Shown: positions 27,263 through 36,627 of the stretch, piece by piece | Layout of the letters: each line of letters starts with the position of its first letter | Numbering within the stretch: position 1 is the first letter of the stretch | NCBI RefSeq assembly: GCF_000346505.1 | Contig: NZ_ANOH01000400.1 | Coordinates: 1-62,203, forward strand | DNA length: 62,203 nt | From: Aporhodopirellula sallentina SM41 | Lineage (GTDB): Bacteria > Planctomycetota > Planctomycetia > Pirellulales > Pirellulaceae | Reading direction: 5' to 3' | Notes under the pieces: generated by a model | Databases searched by the model: none | Told to the model about the DNA's origin: nothing | What the model saw: the letters and a program-made list of their open reading frames with translations, nothing else | Program-made: the position numbers and the translations under genes

Positions 27263-28705
27263 CTACGGCAACGGACGCGTACGCCCGTCCGCTCGGGCCT
27301 TTGCCAACGCGGCAGAAATGCGTTCGATCACTTCGGGGTTCTGCGACGCGAGATTGTTGTTTTCTCCGCGATCTTCTGTCAGATCGAACAGCTCGTGCTT
27401 CTTGCCGTTCTCACCCTTGGACTCGATCAACTTCCACTTGTCAGCACGAATCGCGATCGCGTCGTCCTTGGTGTCCCCTTGGACAAACCCGATCTCACGG
27501 ACCGGTCCTTTCGGCTCGGCTCCCGTCATCGCGGGCAGAATGCTGAACGAATCCTCCCCCGCGTTGTCAGGCAATTTCGCGTCCCAGATCTCCGCCATTG
27601 TTGCCATGATGTCCGTCAGGATCACTAACTGATTCGACATCGAATCCGGAGTGACTTGACCTGGCCAGCGTGCGATGAACGGAATGCGATGCCCGCCTTC
27701 GTAGGGTTTCCCTTTCCCATCCTGCCAAGGCCCGTTGGTGTAATGCCCCATCTTTCTCGCGTCTTCTTTCGCGGTCTTGAATTTCTCGCGGATGTCGTGC
27801 GAATCGACCTGAAGATTCAAAATCGTGTTTTGCGTGCCTTTGAAATCCTTCGGACTGTTCCCGTTGTCGCTCGTGAAGATCAGCAGGGTGTTGTCGGCGA
27901 TTTTCAGTTCGTCGAGCACATCGACAATCTCGCCGACGTGATGATCGAGTTCCTGAATATAGTCGCCGAGCATTCCGGCTTGGCTCGTTCCACGAAAAGG
28001 AGCGGCGGGCGTCACGTGCGTGTGCGGGGCGCACGGCGTGAAGTACAGAAAGAATGGTTGTTCGGCATTCCGACGGATGAAGCCGATCGCCTCGGAAGTC
28101 AAACGTGTGTCGACTTGGTCTTCAACGCGTGGCTCCAACAATCCGGACGGGAATTGTTGACCTTTGACGACCTTTAGTTTTGCGCCCGGTTTCAATCCGA
28201 CAAAGTCATGGTTTCTGACGAACGCGCGATACTTGTCGTTGTGGTTAGTGGGAACGCCGAAGTGATAGTTGAACCCAGCCTCGAGCGGCCCGGGACTCAG
28301 CGGTGCTTCCCAATTTCGTCCATAACCGAGGTGCCATTTCCCCACCGCGGCCGATTGGTAGCCGTGTTCTGACGCGAGCGACGCAAGAGTCATTCGCCCC
28401 GGCTCGAGCTTGTACCCGTTACCTTTGCGGTGCAATCGCCAAGGCGATCGACCAGTCATCAGTCCATAACGCGATGGCGAACATACCGACGCCGCAGCGT
28501 GCGCGTCGGTGAACATCATTCCTTCCGCGGCGAGAGCATCAATGTTTGGCGTGTGAATTTTAGTAGCGCCGTAACAGCTGACGTCTCCGTAGCCGAGGTC
28601 ATCCGCCATGATGATGACGATGTTGGGACGCGAGTCCGCTGACGCGACAGAGCAATACGCTGAACAGCAAACAATGAACAGTAATGGGACGAGTCGGTAC
28701 ATCAT
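27263..28705 (-). CDS. Secreted sulfatase 1
   Basis: A 480-residue type I sulfatase with a signal peptide (VPLLFIVCCSAYCSVASA). The metal site ADDLGYGD (around residues 34-41) is intact. The modification motif is Cys75-Ser-Pro-Ser-Arg, where Cys becomes formylglycine, followed by YGLMTGRSPWR. Later blocks GKWHLGYG and FTSDNGN complete the active site. It resembles arylsulfatase A-type enzymes that remove sulfate esters from polysaccharides. No formylglycine-generating enzyme is encoded in this window. Its divergent neighbour is sulfatase 2. Confidence 0.93.
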   Translation of the reverse strand: MMYRLVPLLFIVCCSAYCSVASADSRPNIVIIMADDLGYGDVSCYGATKIHTPNIDALAAEGMMFTDAHAAASVCSPSRYGLMTGRSPWRLHRKGNGYKLEPGRMTLASLASEHGYQSAAVGKWHLGYGRNWEAPLSPGPLEAGFNYHFGVPTNHNDKYRAFVRNHDFVGLKPGAKLKVVKGQQFPSGLLEPRVEDQVDTRLTSEAIGFIRRNAEQPFFLYFTPCAPHTHVTPAAPFRGTSQAGMLGDYIQELDHHVGEIVDVLDELKIADNTLLIFTSDNGNSPKDFKGTQNTILNLQVDSHDIREKFKTAKEDARKMGHYTNGPWQDGKGKPYEGGHRIPFIARWPGQVTPDSMSNQLVILTDIMATMAEIWDAKLPDNAGEDSFSILPAMTGAEPKGPVREIGFVQGDTKDDAIAIRADKWKLIESKGENGKKHELFDLTEDRGENNNLASQNPEVIERISAALAKARADGRTRPLP

Positions 28706-29009
28706 CGAAACGAACTACCTGGTGCGAGCAGTGGGGAAGGTACGGGGACGTCGGGGCCACCAACCGCTGCCAAGCGTCGGTGGCTGCAATTCAGTGTATT
28801 GACTTCCCACGGCAATGCTGCGCCCCATTTTGACGTTTCTTCCGAGCAGTTTTCGGCCGACGAGGAAATCACTCCCACGCGACTCAATGACGCATATCCT
28901 CACCGAGATGACGTAAAACGGCAGCCAAGGCAACATCCCGGCTGTCAAAATACTTTTCCCGCCGCCTTGATTTCGCGTTCCGCTCAGGCCTCCCACCGAC
29001 ATTGGCTCG
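28706..29009. other. Divergent promoter region between sulfatases 1 and 2
   Basis: These 304 bp must hold promoters for both genes. I see one structured element, GCCACC ... GGTGGC enclosing CGCT-GCCA-AGCG (28756-28784), which would lie in the sulfatase 1 leader. No gene and no clear -35/-10 pair that I would defend. Confidence 0.5.
28756..28784. repeat. Nested hairpin in the sulfatase 1 leader
   Basis: The outer 6-base arms GCCACC/GGTGGC and inner arms CGCT/AGCG surround a GCCA loop. The loop resembles that of the REP-like elements, but the GTAG head is missing. It may be a leader structure. Confidence 0.4.
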
Positions 29010-30443
29010 ATGAAGAATCTACGACTCCCCCACCGCATTCTCCTGTTCATCGCACTGATTTCCTTTGGTCTGCCATGCGATCATTCGGCCTCCGCGGCCG
29101 ATCCCGCCGCCAAGCCCAACATCCTGTTTATCTTCGCCGATGACTGGGGATGGGGAGACTTGAGCTGCCACGGCCACCCGTACGTGCAGACGCCGAACAT
29201 CGACCGACTGGCTCGCCAAGGCACCGACTTCCATCGTTTTACCGTTGCTAGTGGCGTGTGCTCGCCGAGTCGGACGGCGGCGATGACGGGGCTCTTCCCC
29301 GCGCGTTTCAACATTGACGGCCATTTCGCATGGGTCCCCAGCAACGCGAAACGGAACATGCCCGATTGGCTCGACACCGACGCCACGACGCTTCCTCAGT
29401 TGCTGCGTTCGGCAGGATACGCAACGGCTCACTTTGGCAAATGGCATTTGTCCAACGATATGATCCCTGACTCGCCGACACCGATGGAATACGGATACGA
29501 TCGCTACGGCGCGTTCAATTGTTCCGGTGAACAGATGCCTGTCCACGAAGACGCCGACAACACGATTGAGTTCATTGAATCGGCCGTCCAAGATTCCAAA
29601 CCGTTCTTCGTGAACCTGTGGGTCCACGAACCTCACACTCCGTTTCACGTTATTCCGAAATATCGATGGCGTTACCGCGATCATAACCTCGACGAAGCGG
29701 ACGAGATCTATGCCGCGGTTTTGTCGCACGCCGATGATCGGATTGGTGAAGTCCTCGATGCGCTCGATCGCCTCTCCATCGCAGACAACACGTTGGTGAT
29801 CTTCAGTTCGGACAACGGACCGGCACGAGCGAAGGGTTCCGCCGAACTGAAACTTTCTTATGACACCGCCACCGGTGCCGGATACGGAATCGGAGCCTCC
29901 AAAGGAATCACGCAAGGTCGAAAAGGGTACAAAGCCGCGTTGTTCGAAGGCGGTATCAACGTCCCGTTCATCGCGAGATGGCCGGGCAAGATCGCGGAGA
30001 ATGCGGTTGATGATCGGCTGATGATATCGGCAGTCGACCTGTTGCCGACCTTCTGCGAAATCGCGGGCGCGGCCTTGCCAACGGAATACTCGCCCGACGG
30101 AATTAGCCAAGTCGCCGGTTTGCAGGGGCAATCCTCAACCGGACGCAGCAAACCGTTGTTTTGGAAGATGAGCGGTCGCGGCAACCCCGAGCAGCCGAAC
30201 TCGTTTCACTGGGTCGATTACTGCATCATCGACCAAGATTGGAAACTGCTCGAAGATGAACAAACCGGCTACGTCGAACTGTACAACATCACGAGCGACC
30301 CGAAGGAGCAAAACGACCTTCACACCCAACACCCCGAAATCGTCGCCGGATTGCGAGAGAAACTCGAATCCTGGAAGGCGACGCTGCCTGAAAAGCCGGA
30401 TTCGAAGAACTTCTCGTCGCTGCGTCGCAAATCCAAAAGCTAA
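29010..30443 (+). CDS. Secreted sulfatase 2
   Basis: A 477-residue sulfatase with a signal peptide ending near residue 30 (SAAD). The metal site is ADDWGWGD, the formylglycine cysteine is Cys84 in CSPSR-TAAMTG, and GKWHLSND and FSSDNGP follow. The tail (LYNITSDPKEQNDL) is the common sulfatase C-terminus. It begins a run of three same-strand genes with sulfatase 3 (67 bp gap) and an unrecognised secreted protein. Sequence differences from sulfatase 1 (for example WGWGD and the lack of the KGNGYKL loop) suggest a different sulfate position or sugar. Confidence 0.93.
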   Translation: MKNLRLPHRILLFIALISFGLPCDHSASAADPAAKPNILFIFADDWGWGDLSCHGHPYVQTPNIDRLARQGTDFHRFTVASGVCSPSRTAAMTGLFPARFNIDGHFAWVPSNAKRNMPDWLDTDATTLPQLLRSAGYATAHFGKWHLSNDMIPDSPTPMEYGYDRYGAFNCSGEQMPVHEDADNTIEFIESAVQDSKPFFVNLWVHEPHTPFHVIPKYRWRYRDHNLDEADEIYAAVLSHADDRIGEVLDALDRLSIADNTLVIFSSDNGPARAKGSAELKLSYDTATGAGYGIGASKGITQGRKGYKAALFEGGINVPFIARWPGKIAENAVDDRLMISAVDLLPTFCEIAGAALPTEYSPDGISQVAGLQGQSSTGRSKPLFWKMSGRGNPEQPNSFHWVDYCIIDQDWKLLEDEQTGYVELYNITSDPKEQNDLHTQHPEIVAGLREKLESWKATLPEKPDSKNFSSLRRKSKS

Positions 30444-30473
30444 CCCGCCAACAGACAACACGACGCACTCAAA

Positions 30474-30491
30474 TCTGGCGACATCGGCTAC
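30474..30491 (-). repeat. REP-like fragment, family B
   Basis: The minus strand reads GTAGCCGATGTCGCCAGA, identical to the head of the element at 17810. It is a single arm, 20 bp before the sulfatase 3 start codon, and the only copy here between genes on the same strand. Confidence 0.7.
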
Positions 30492-30510
30492 CTCCTTTTT
30501 ATAAACGCTC

Positions 30511-32412
30511 ATGCTCACACAGCCTGAAACTCACACCGGTCCATCGCACCGCGTAGCTGCGATCTTCGTGTTAACCATGGCGTGCATGTTCGCCGGTTTG
30601 AACGTCGCGACCGCCGACGAGCGACCGTCAAAGCCGAATGTTGTTTTGATCCTCGCCGATGACCTCGGATGGCAGGACGTTGGTTGCTACGACATTGATG
30701 AACCATGCCCTTACGAGACTCCTCATCTCGATCGACTCGCCGATCAGGGCGTGAAGTTTTGGCAAGCGTACTCGCCGGCTCCCACCTGTGCCCCATCCCG
30801 CGCAGCGATCTTGTCGGGAAAACATCCCGCCCGCGCACAGAAAACCCATGTCGTCGGTGGAGCGCCCCCGGCTCCACACAACAACCGGTCGCCGTTGATC
30901 TCGCCGTGGTACAGCGGACGCATGCCGCTCAGCGATGTCACGATCGCCGAATGTCTTCGCGACAACGGATACGCGACCGGGCACACAGGAAAATGGCACG
31001 TCGCCATTAACCATAAAGCGTTCCCACAACCGGAAGACCAGGGGTTTCAATACACGCGATCCGACCGCGGTGTCACGTCTCCGGCGAAACCGAATCGATT
31101 GACAGGCTTTGCGACCAACGCGAAGGACGATCCTTACCGGCTCGATGAGAATGGGTTTCCGTTTCACCAGAACACGGCCGATGCGTTGGAGTTTCTCGAC
31201 GCCAACCGTTCCGAACCTTTCTTCCTCTACCACGCGACTTGGCTCGTCCACGCACCGATCCATACCCGGTGCGAACGGTTGCTGAAAAAGTACTGCCGAA
31301 AGATGCAGGTTCCCTTCCCGACCGATCCCGATCACTGGCAGGTCACCGGGCAACGCAACCCGTTCTATGGCGCCATGGTCGAGATGCTCGATTATTACGT
31401 CGGAAGAATCCTAACGTACCTCGATGAAACCGAAGACCCTCGTTGGCCAGGACATCGGCTGAGCGAAAACACTTACGTTATCTTCTCGTCCGACAACGGG
31501 GGAATGGAGCAGCATCCCGGCGAAATCATTACGGACAACTATCCGCTCGATAAAGGCAAAATCAACGCAAAGGAAGGCGGCGTTCGCGTCCCACTTCTCA
31601 TCCGCGGACCGGGAATTGCGTCGAACGTGGAAACCGATGCGATGGTCAACGGATTGGATTTTTATCCGACCATTCTTTCGTGGACAAAGACGCCACCACC
31701 CGAATCACAGTTGGATGGTTCGGACATTTCAACCTATCTGCGTTCGGGCCTCGAAGACACGTCGCTTATTGTTGAACGCGACGGCCAACCACGCGATACG
31801 ATGTTTTGGCACTTCCCCCATTCGTCAATGCAATCCACGATTCGTGTCGGCGGATTTAAACTGATCCGAAACTGGTCCGACGTACTGCAGGACGGGAACA
31901 CATCGCTCGAGCTTTACCAACTCTACGATTCGCAGAATCAGCGGGTCGACATCGAAGAATCCAAAAATCTCGTCGATTCGTTCCCCGAAAAAGCTCGAAC
32001 GCTAAACCAATTGCTGGAAGAAAAGCTCGTCGTTAATCAAGCGAGCCGTCCGTACCTCAACGCGACGCATCCACGCGGTTTACCCAACCAAGAGAAAGTT
32101 TGCTCGGCGATGGAGCACGGCCGAGACGGCAACCGCGTCTGGGTAACGTTTCAACAAAACGGTGCCGAGGTGACCCGCGCCAATTTGATCTACACCGACA
32201 ACGGAGGCCAACGCTACGAAGAGTGGTACCGTTTGCCAGGCAGTGCTCAGAACGGCCGCGCTGAGTTCACGCTGCCTGAAGGCACAACACACTACGTGTT
32301 CAACCTGATCGACGAGAACCAATTCCTAGTCAGTTTTCCGGCGATCCCCGCGGCCAACAAACGAACCGGAAAGTACTCTGCTTACGCGATTGCGGTCTCC
32401 AACGATCCGTAG
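30511..32412 (+). CDS. Secreted sulfatase 3
   Basis: A 633-residue sulfatase, longer than its two neighbours. It has a signal peptide (VAAIFVLTMACMFAGLNVATA), the metal site ADDLGWQD, Cys93 in CAPSR-AAILSG as the formylglycine site, GKWHVAIN and FSSDNGG. About 110 extra C-terminal residues (from about 520) form a beta-rich segment (RVWVTFQQNGAEVTRANLIY, HYVFNLIDENQFLVSFP) that looks like an added sandwich domain. It lies between sulfatase 2 and an unrecognised secreted protein on the same strand. The added domain may bind the polysaccharide; this is inference. Confidence 0.92.
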   Translation: MLTQPETHTGPSHRVAAIFVLTMACMFAGLNVATADERPSKPNVVLILADDLGWQDVGCYDIDEPCPYETPHLDRLADQGVKFWQAYSPAPTCAPSRAAILSGKHPARAQKTHVVGGAPPAPHNNRSPLISPWYSGRMPLSDVTIAECLRDNGYATGHTGKWHVAINHKAFPQPEDQGFQYTRSDRGVTSPAKPNRLTGFATNAKDDPYRLDENGFPFHQNTADALEFLDANRSEPFFLYHATWLVHAPIHTRCERLLKKYCRKMQVPFPTDPDHWQVTGQRNPFYGAMVEMLDYYVGRILTYLDETEDPRWPGHRLSENTYVIFSSDNGGMEQHPGEIITDNYPLDKGKINAKEGGVRVPLLIRGPGIASNVETDAMVNGLDFYPTILSWTKTPPPESQLDGSDISTYLRSGLEDTSLIVERDGQPRDTMFWHFPHSSMQSTIRVGGFKLIRNWSDVLQDGNTSLELYQLYDSQNQRVDIEESKNLVDSFPEKARTLNQLLEEKLVVNQASRPYLNATHPRGLPNQEKVCSAMEHGRDGNRVWVTFQQNGAEVTRANLIYTDNGGQRYEEWYRLPGSAQNGRAEFTLPEGTTHYVFNLIDENQFLVSFPAIPAANKRTGKYSAYAIAVSNDP

Positions 32413-32549
32413 GATCTCGGGTGTATCCTGATGCAGTGGCCATCCTCATTCTCGACTCTCATCTCACCACTGATGACGGATACTAAGCTGCTCTTTCTCG
32501 AACGCCGCGTGACGCAGTCGACATCTCGTTCGCACCGAGAGAAGAACAC

Positions 32550-34841
32550 TTGCTAGATCGACGCCTGATTGTCGGATCCCTTTGCCTGTTGCTCTCGCCG
32601 TTTGCTTTCGGCGATTCGGTCACTGACATGATTCAGTTCGGCAACGAGGCTTCGGAAGAATCGCATGCTTTCGATGCAGGAAAGAGCGAGATCGTCGAAG
32701 GAGGTCTCGGTGTTCGAGCACGCCGCCTGCTTCCACCGGGAAAACCGGGTTGGCGAGGAGGACGGATGACGTTTGAAATGAAAATCGATCCTGACGAAGT
32801 GAATTATGTCACCGTCAAGTTTTGGGGCAGCGATACGACGGGTGAACACAGTCGTCTGATGCTGTTCATGGACGGTAAACAAATCGGACAGCGCCACCTC
32901 GGCGAAGTGGACGCGTTGGACATCGCGGAAGATACCGAACGATTTCCAAATCGATTCTTCTACAAGACGTTACCACTGCCTCAGCAAATGACACGTGGCA
33001 AAACGAAAACTGACATCGCGATTGAAGGACAGGGTCCCGTGTGGGGTTACGGTTACACGTTCGAAAAATTTCAGCAACAGATGACCAAACCCTCACGAAC
33101 GATCTACCGTGCGTACGTGCAGCAGAATCCGTTCTTCACTCCCGCCGAGGAGGAACCCCAGGGCCGCGAAACCGTCTTCCCGATTCGCAGCACTCCTGGT
33201 GCAGAGGTGATTGATGCCGTCAAAAAACGCGTCAATCGTGAGATCGGAAAACTGATGCAATCGAAGAAGGTTGCCAGCATGGAAGGCATCCGCTTCCTCG
33301 CCTACGCGAGTTTGACGTCATGGACCGATGCCTACCATCAAAAGAAAGTGCTCAACAAAGTCGTCCGGGGTGTCGATCATTACGCGATTCAGTTCCGTGA
33401 CGACCCTGAGTGGGTGCAGAAGGAGTGGGTCGGTGCAGGCCCCGTTGCAGACGCGGTGCGCGTACTCGGCCGATCAGTAGGAATCTACTTGGACCATCCG
33501 GTAGACGGAACCGAGTCCACTCGCCGCGAACTTTGGACACGAATGCTTGCGGCGTCGCGAGACTGGCATATCCAGCATCGGCGTGCGTACACCAATCAAA
33601 CGATGATCGTCGATCTGAACATCTATCGCTGCAACAAGGCGCTGCAACATGTAAACCTGCCTCGCGCGTGGCCGGAAGACAAGGTGGTGCGGTTGCTTTA
33701 TGAAGCGGTCGGTTTGGAACCGTGGAGCGGCAGTTTGGATGCACAGGGCAAGTCCACCTGGCGTCTCGGCAAACGGTATCTGCAGTTAACCGAACGCGGG
33801 CTCACCAAAGAACTCGGCTACGTGGGCGGTTACGGTGAAATTGTCCTCGGCCTCACCAAGGCGATGTACGACGCCACCCGCCCAACGCTCGACGCGGAAG
33901 GCGACCCGAGAATCAAAGCCCAATTGGCGAAAATGGCTCGGGCTCGAGCCGTCTTCCGCGTCCCCGCGTCGGACAACGACGGCTTTCGAGCGATGCGTTT
34001 GGAGTCCGTGATCGGTTGGCGAGACTGGCACTATCCCGGCAACGTGCTGTACGTCCAAAGCCCAAACGGTGATGGTGGGCCACTCGATGTGGCTTGTGCG
34101 ACGAAGGACAGTGCCCTGATCGGCATTTGCCAACAAATGCTCGAGGACAATCAGGTATTTGTAGCGATCGAGCGGGTGATTGAACAACGCGGTTTCGAGG
34201 CGCTCACCACGTTGCTTCGGGTTCCCGACAACTACGAGTCACTGCTGCAGTTTCCTAGCAGTTCGGCCCGGTTGCCGATGTCTTCGGATCGCCGTGACTT
34301 CGTTTACTTTGATCCCGAGATCGGGGTCGTGGCGGTAAAGCGTGGCAACGACATACTCTTCGCCTCGTTGTATTGGCGGTCTCGTTACGCGATTAATTTC
34401 CTCGCGCGTGTCCACTTCCTAACGCCCACAATCGAACGAGACGCGACGGTCAGAATCGGGACGTTGTTCACGCCGAGCGGGTTGACGTACACGATGCCAG
34501 ATCAAACCAACGAGCCCTTCAACCGTCGGTATGAAAAACCGTACCAAGACGCGGGAATGCGGTTGGGAGCGGCCGGGGAAACCCAGCCGATCGCCAAGGT
34601 CCCTTCGTACGTGAAGGACTTCAAACCGGGGAAGGAAAATTACCATGCCGGCAAAGGCGAGTTCTACCTCATGCAGTACGGCAACTACTGCATCGCGATG
34701 AATTGCAACCGCACACGCAAGTTCACGTTCCCCATCCCCGATGGATTTGACGGTTCACGCAATTTGGTCGACAACACCACTGCCGATTCTTCTCAGCATT
34801 CCGTCAAGCCTCTGGAAACGGTAGTGCTCTATCGCGAGTGA
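32550..34841 (+). CDS. Secreted protein of unrecognised family, possible toroid-type polysaccharide lyase or hydrolase
   Basis: A TTG start at 32550 gives 763 residues with a signal peptide (LIVGSLCLLLSPFAFG). I do not recognise the family. The N-terminal 170 residues are beta-rich (YVTVKFWGSD, RLMLFMDGKQIG), as in accessory sandwich domains. Residues of about 210-560 look helical and rich in Trp, Tyr and His (YASLTSWTDAYHQKK, YVGGYGEIVLGLTKAMYD, ESVIGWRDWHYPGN). The rest is beta-rich and ends NLVDNTTADSSQ ... VLYRE, like the closing sandwich of many toroid enzymes. It follows two sulfatase genes on the same strand. A lyase or glycosidase is a reasonable guess only. Confidence 0.75.
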   Translation: MLDRRLIVGSLCLLLSPFAFGDSVTDMIQFGNEASEESHAFDAGKSEIVEGGLGVRARRLLPPGKPGWRGGRMTFEMKIDPDEVNYVTVKFWGSDTTGEHSRLMLFMDGKQIGQRHLGEVDALDIAEDTERFPNRFFYKTLPLPQQMTRGKTKTDIAIEGQGPVWGYGYTFEKFQQQMTKPSRTIYRAYVQQNPFFTPAEEEPQGRETVFPIRSTPGAEVIDAVKKRVNREIGKLMQSKKVASMEGIRFLAYASLTSWTDAYHQKKVLNKVVRGVDHYAIQFRDDPEWVQKEWVGAGPVADAVRVLGRSVGIYLDHPVDGTESTRRELWTRMLAASRDWHIQHRRAYTNQTMIVDLNIYRCNKALQHVNLPRAWPEDKVVRLLYEAVGLEPWSGSLDAQGKSTWRLGKRYLQLTERGLTKELGYVGGYGEIVLGLTKAMYDATRPTLDAEGDPRIKAQLAKMARARAVFRVPASDNDGFRAMRLESVIGWRDWHYPGNVLYVQSPNGDGGPLDVACATKDSALIGICQQMLEDNQVFVAIERVIEQRGFEALTTLLRVPDNYESLLQFPSSSARLPMSSDRRDFVYFDPEIGVVAVKRGNDILFASLYWRSRYAINFLARVHFLTPTIERDATVRIGTLFTPSGLTYTMPDQTNEPFNRRYEKPYQDAGMRLGAAGETQPIAKVPSYVKDFKPGKENYHAGKGEFYLMQYGNYCIAMNCNRTRKFTFPIPDGFDGSRNLVDNTTADSSQHSVKPLETVVLYRE

Positions 34842-35120
34842 ACCGTTATCCGCTCAATCCTTCACTTTACCATCGCAGTGGACCGCATCTTTGTCCGGTT
34901 GACCGTCGTAATCGTCACAGCCCGCCTGCTTTTTCACACGCATGCGTTCAATGGTGTGATGAAATGACCCGGGTTTACGTCGCGTGTCAGGAAAAACCTA
35001 GCATTAGGTAGACGTTCTAGCGTGCCAGGCGATTTGTCTGCACTCCTGTGAACGAATTTTTCCTTGCTATCGGGGCAATCGATGTACAACGCGGTGAAAA
35101 CTGCGAAAGGAAAACGCGAC

Positions 35121-36404
35121 ATGGTAATGTTGCCGGTCGACGAACTACACGTCGGGGCAATTTGTCGCTTTCCACTCGAAGACGATAACGGCCTGCTTCT
35201 CTTGGGAGCAGGTACGACGATCACCGCTGAACTGATTCAGGGGTTGGTTGATCGTGATATCGAGGAACTCGCGGTTAGCATCGAAGAGGTCGAAGCACTC
35301 CGCCGTCAGGACTCATTGTCAAGCAAACCGCTCCAAAGACGACGCCCCTCCAAGCCATCTTCCAAGCAGGACGAAGGTTTTCGTGCCGGCCATCCTTCAA
35401 AATGGCCTAAGGGAGTTCCACTCAAAGGGAACCTCGTCGATCGACACCACGAACCGATCAACCAATCTCGGCGTGAAGTCTTACGCGGACATGTGAAATT
35501 GGCGCGGGACGAGTTCGAACAAATCCGGCTCGAAATTAGCGATCGAAAACTGCAAACGATCGCGGCGCTGAATAACCTTTCGGCGGCGTTTGCGAGCGCG
35601 ATCGTTGACGACCACGATCAGACCGTTGCGGACGTTGTGTCGGCCGATGAGTCCATGTCGTTGACCGACCGCAGCGTCAAACTCAGCGTGCTCGGGATGG
35701 CCGTCGGGACCGAATTGGAACTCGACGGACCGACCATCTTGGAAATCGGGACGACCGGTTTGTTGCACGACATCGGGCTGTACACAATGGACCCGGGATT
35801 GATCATCCCTGGACGCGGCCCTCTCAACGACGAAGAGATGTGGGAATACCGCAAGCATCCGATCAATTCGTCAAACTGCCTCCGCGAAGTGTCGGAGATT
35901 CCTCACTCGGTTCTGATCGCGATCGAACAGGTTCATGAACAGTTCGACGGATCGGGCTACCCATTCGGAATCGAAGGCAAACGAGCCAATTTGTACGCAC
36001 GCATCCTGAATGTCTGCGACACCTATCTGCGGTTAACAACGGGCACGAGTTTCCGCAACGCCTTGGTGCCACACGATGCGCTGGGCGTGATTCTGTATCA
36101 GGCCCGGTATCAACTGTTTGACCCGGAAGTCGTTCGCGCATTCCTGCGTGTCGAATCATTGTTCCCGTTGGGCAGCCGTGTGCACTTCAACAAAGAACTT
36201 ACCGCCGAAGTCATCCGTCGCCCGCTCGAAGGATACGCCCACCCGGTACTGCAGTGCGACGACGGAACGCGAATCGACTTGACGACCGAAACCGAAGCGA
36301 TGATCCAACCGGTCGCCGATCCCGCTCGCAACCAAGCTAGATTGCCTCGCGAAATCATGGAAACGATGCGATGGAGCCCAGCGGACGAACTCATCTTCGA
36401 CTAA
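35121..36404 (+). CDS. HD-GYP domain protein, probable c-di-GMP phosphodiesterase
   Basis: I chose the ATG at 35121 because AAGGA precedes it by nine bases; in-frame starts at 35082 (ATG) and 35064 (TTG) are possible. The N-terminal 60 residues (VDELHVGAICRFPL) resemble the small domain that precedes many HD-GYP modules. A charged linker leads to the HD-GYP domain with LLHDIGLYTM, EEMWEYRKHP, IEQVHEQFDGSGYP and RILNVCDTYLRLT. The HD pair and GYP triad are intact, so hydrolysis of cyclic di-GMP is likely. There is no receiver domain or membrane segment. It is convergent with feoB. Confidence 0.87.
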   Translation: MVMLPVDELHVGAICRFPLEDDNGLLLLGAGTTITAELIQGLVDRDIEELAVSIEEVEALRRQDSLSSKPLQRRRPSKPSSKQDEGFRAGHPSKWPKGVPLKGNLVDRHHEPINQSRREVLRGHVKLARDEFEQIRLEISDRKLQTIAALNNLSAAFASAIVDDHDQTVADVVSADESMSLTDRSVKLSVLGMAVGTELELDGPTILEIGTTGLLHDIGLYTMDPGLIIPGRGPLNDEEMWEYRKHPINSSNCLREVSEIPHSVLIAIEQVHEQFDGSGYPFGIEGKRANLYARILNVCDTYLRLTTGTSFRNALVPHDALGVILYQARYQLFDPEVVRAFLRVESLFPLGSRVHFNKELTAEVIRRPLEGYAHPVLQCDDGTRIDLTTETEAMIQPVADPARNQARLPREIMETMRWSPADELIFD

Positions 36405-36498
36405 ACCGCTCGTCGTTTAGGGTGCGTCAGGAAACGCTCATCCCGAACACGTCGATGGTTGGACCAGGCGATAGAACCTTAAAATCAGGGACAAAGCC

Positions 36499-36566
36499 GT
36501 AGTGAAAGTCGCCAAGACTTTCGGTGTCTCGCGGCGCCCGCCGAAACTCATGGCGAGTTTCGCTAC
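36499..36566. repeat. REPIN-like inverted pair, family A
   Basis: Two 26-base arms (36499-36524 and 36541-36566) match at 22 positions around a 16-base spacer. Each arm is also a small hairpin: GAAAGTC-GCCAA-GACTTTC in the left, GAAACTC-GCCAT-GAGTTTC in the right (minus strand). It lies between convergent HD-GYP and feoB genes. Confidence 0.85.
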
Positions 36567-36627
36567 CCACATGGATTTTGCGTTTTGGCGCAATCGCCTA
36601 CATCACTCTCAAAAACGCTCTCGCGAT

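Noticed and set aside
29019-30131. 370-codon open frame antisense to sulfatase 2
   Set aside because: A shadow of the sulfatase gene, with no motifs of its own.
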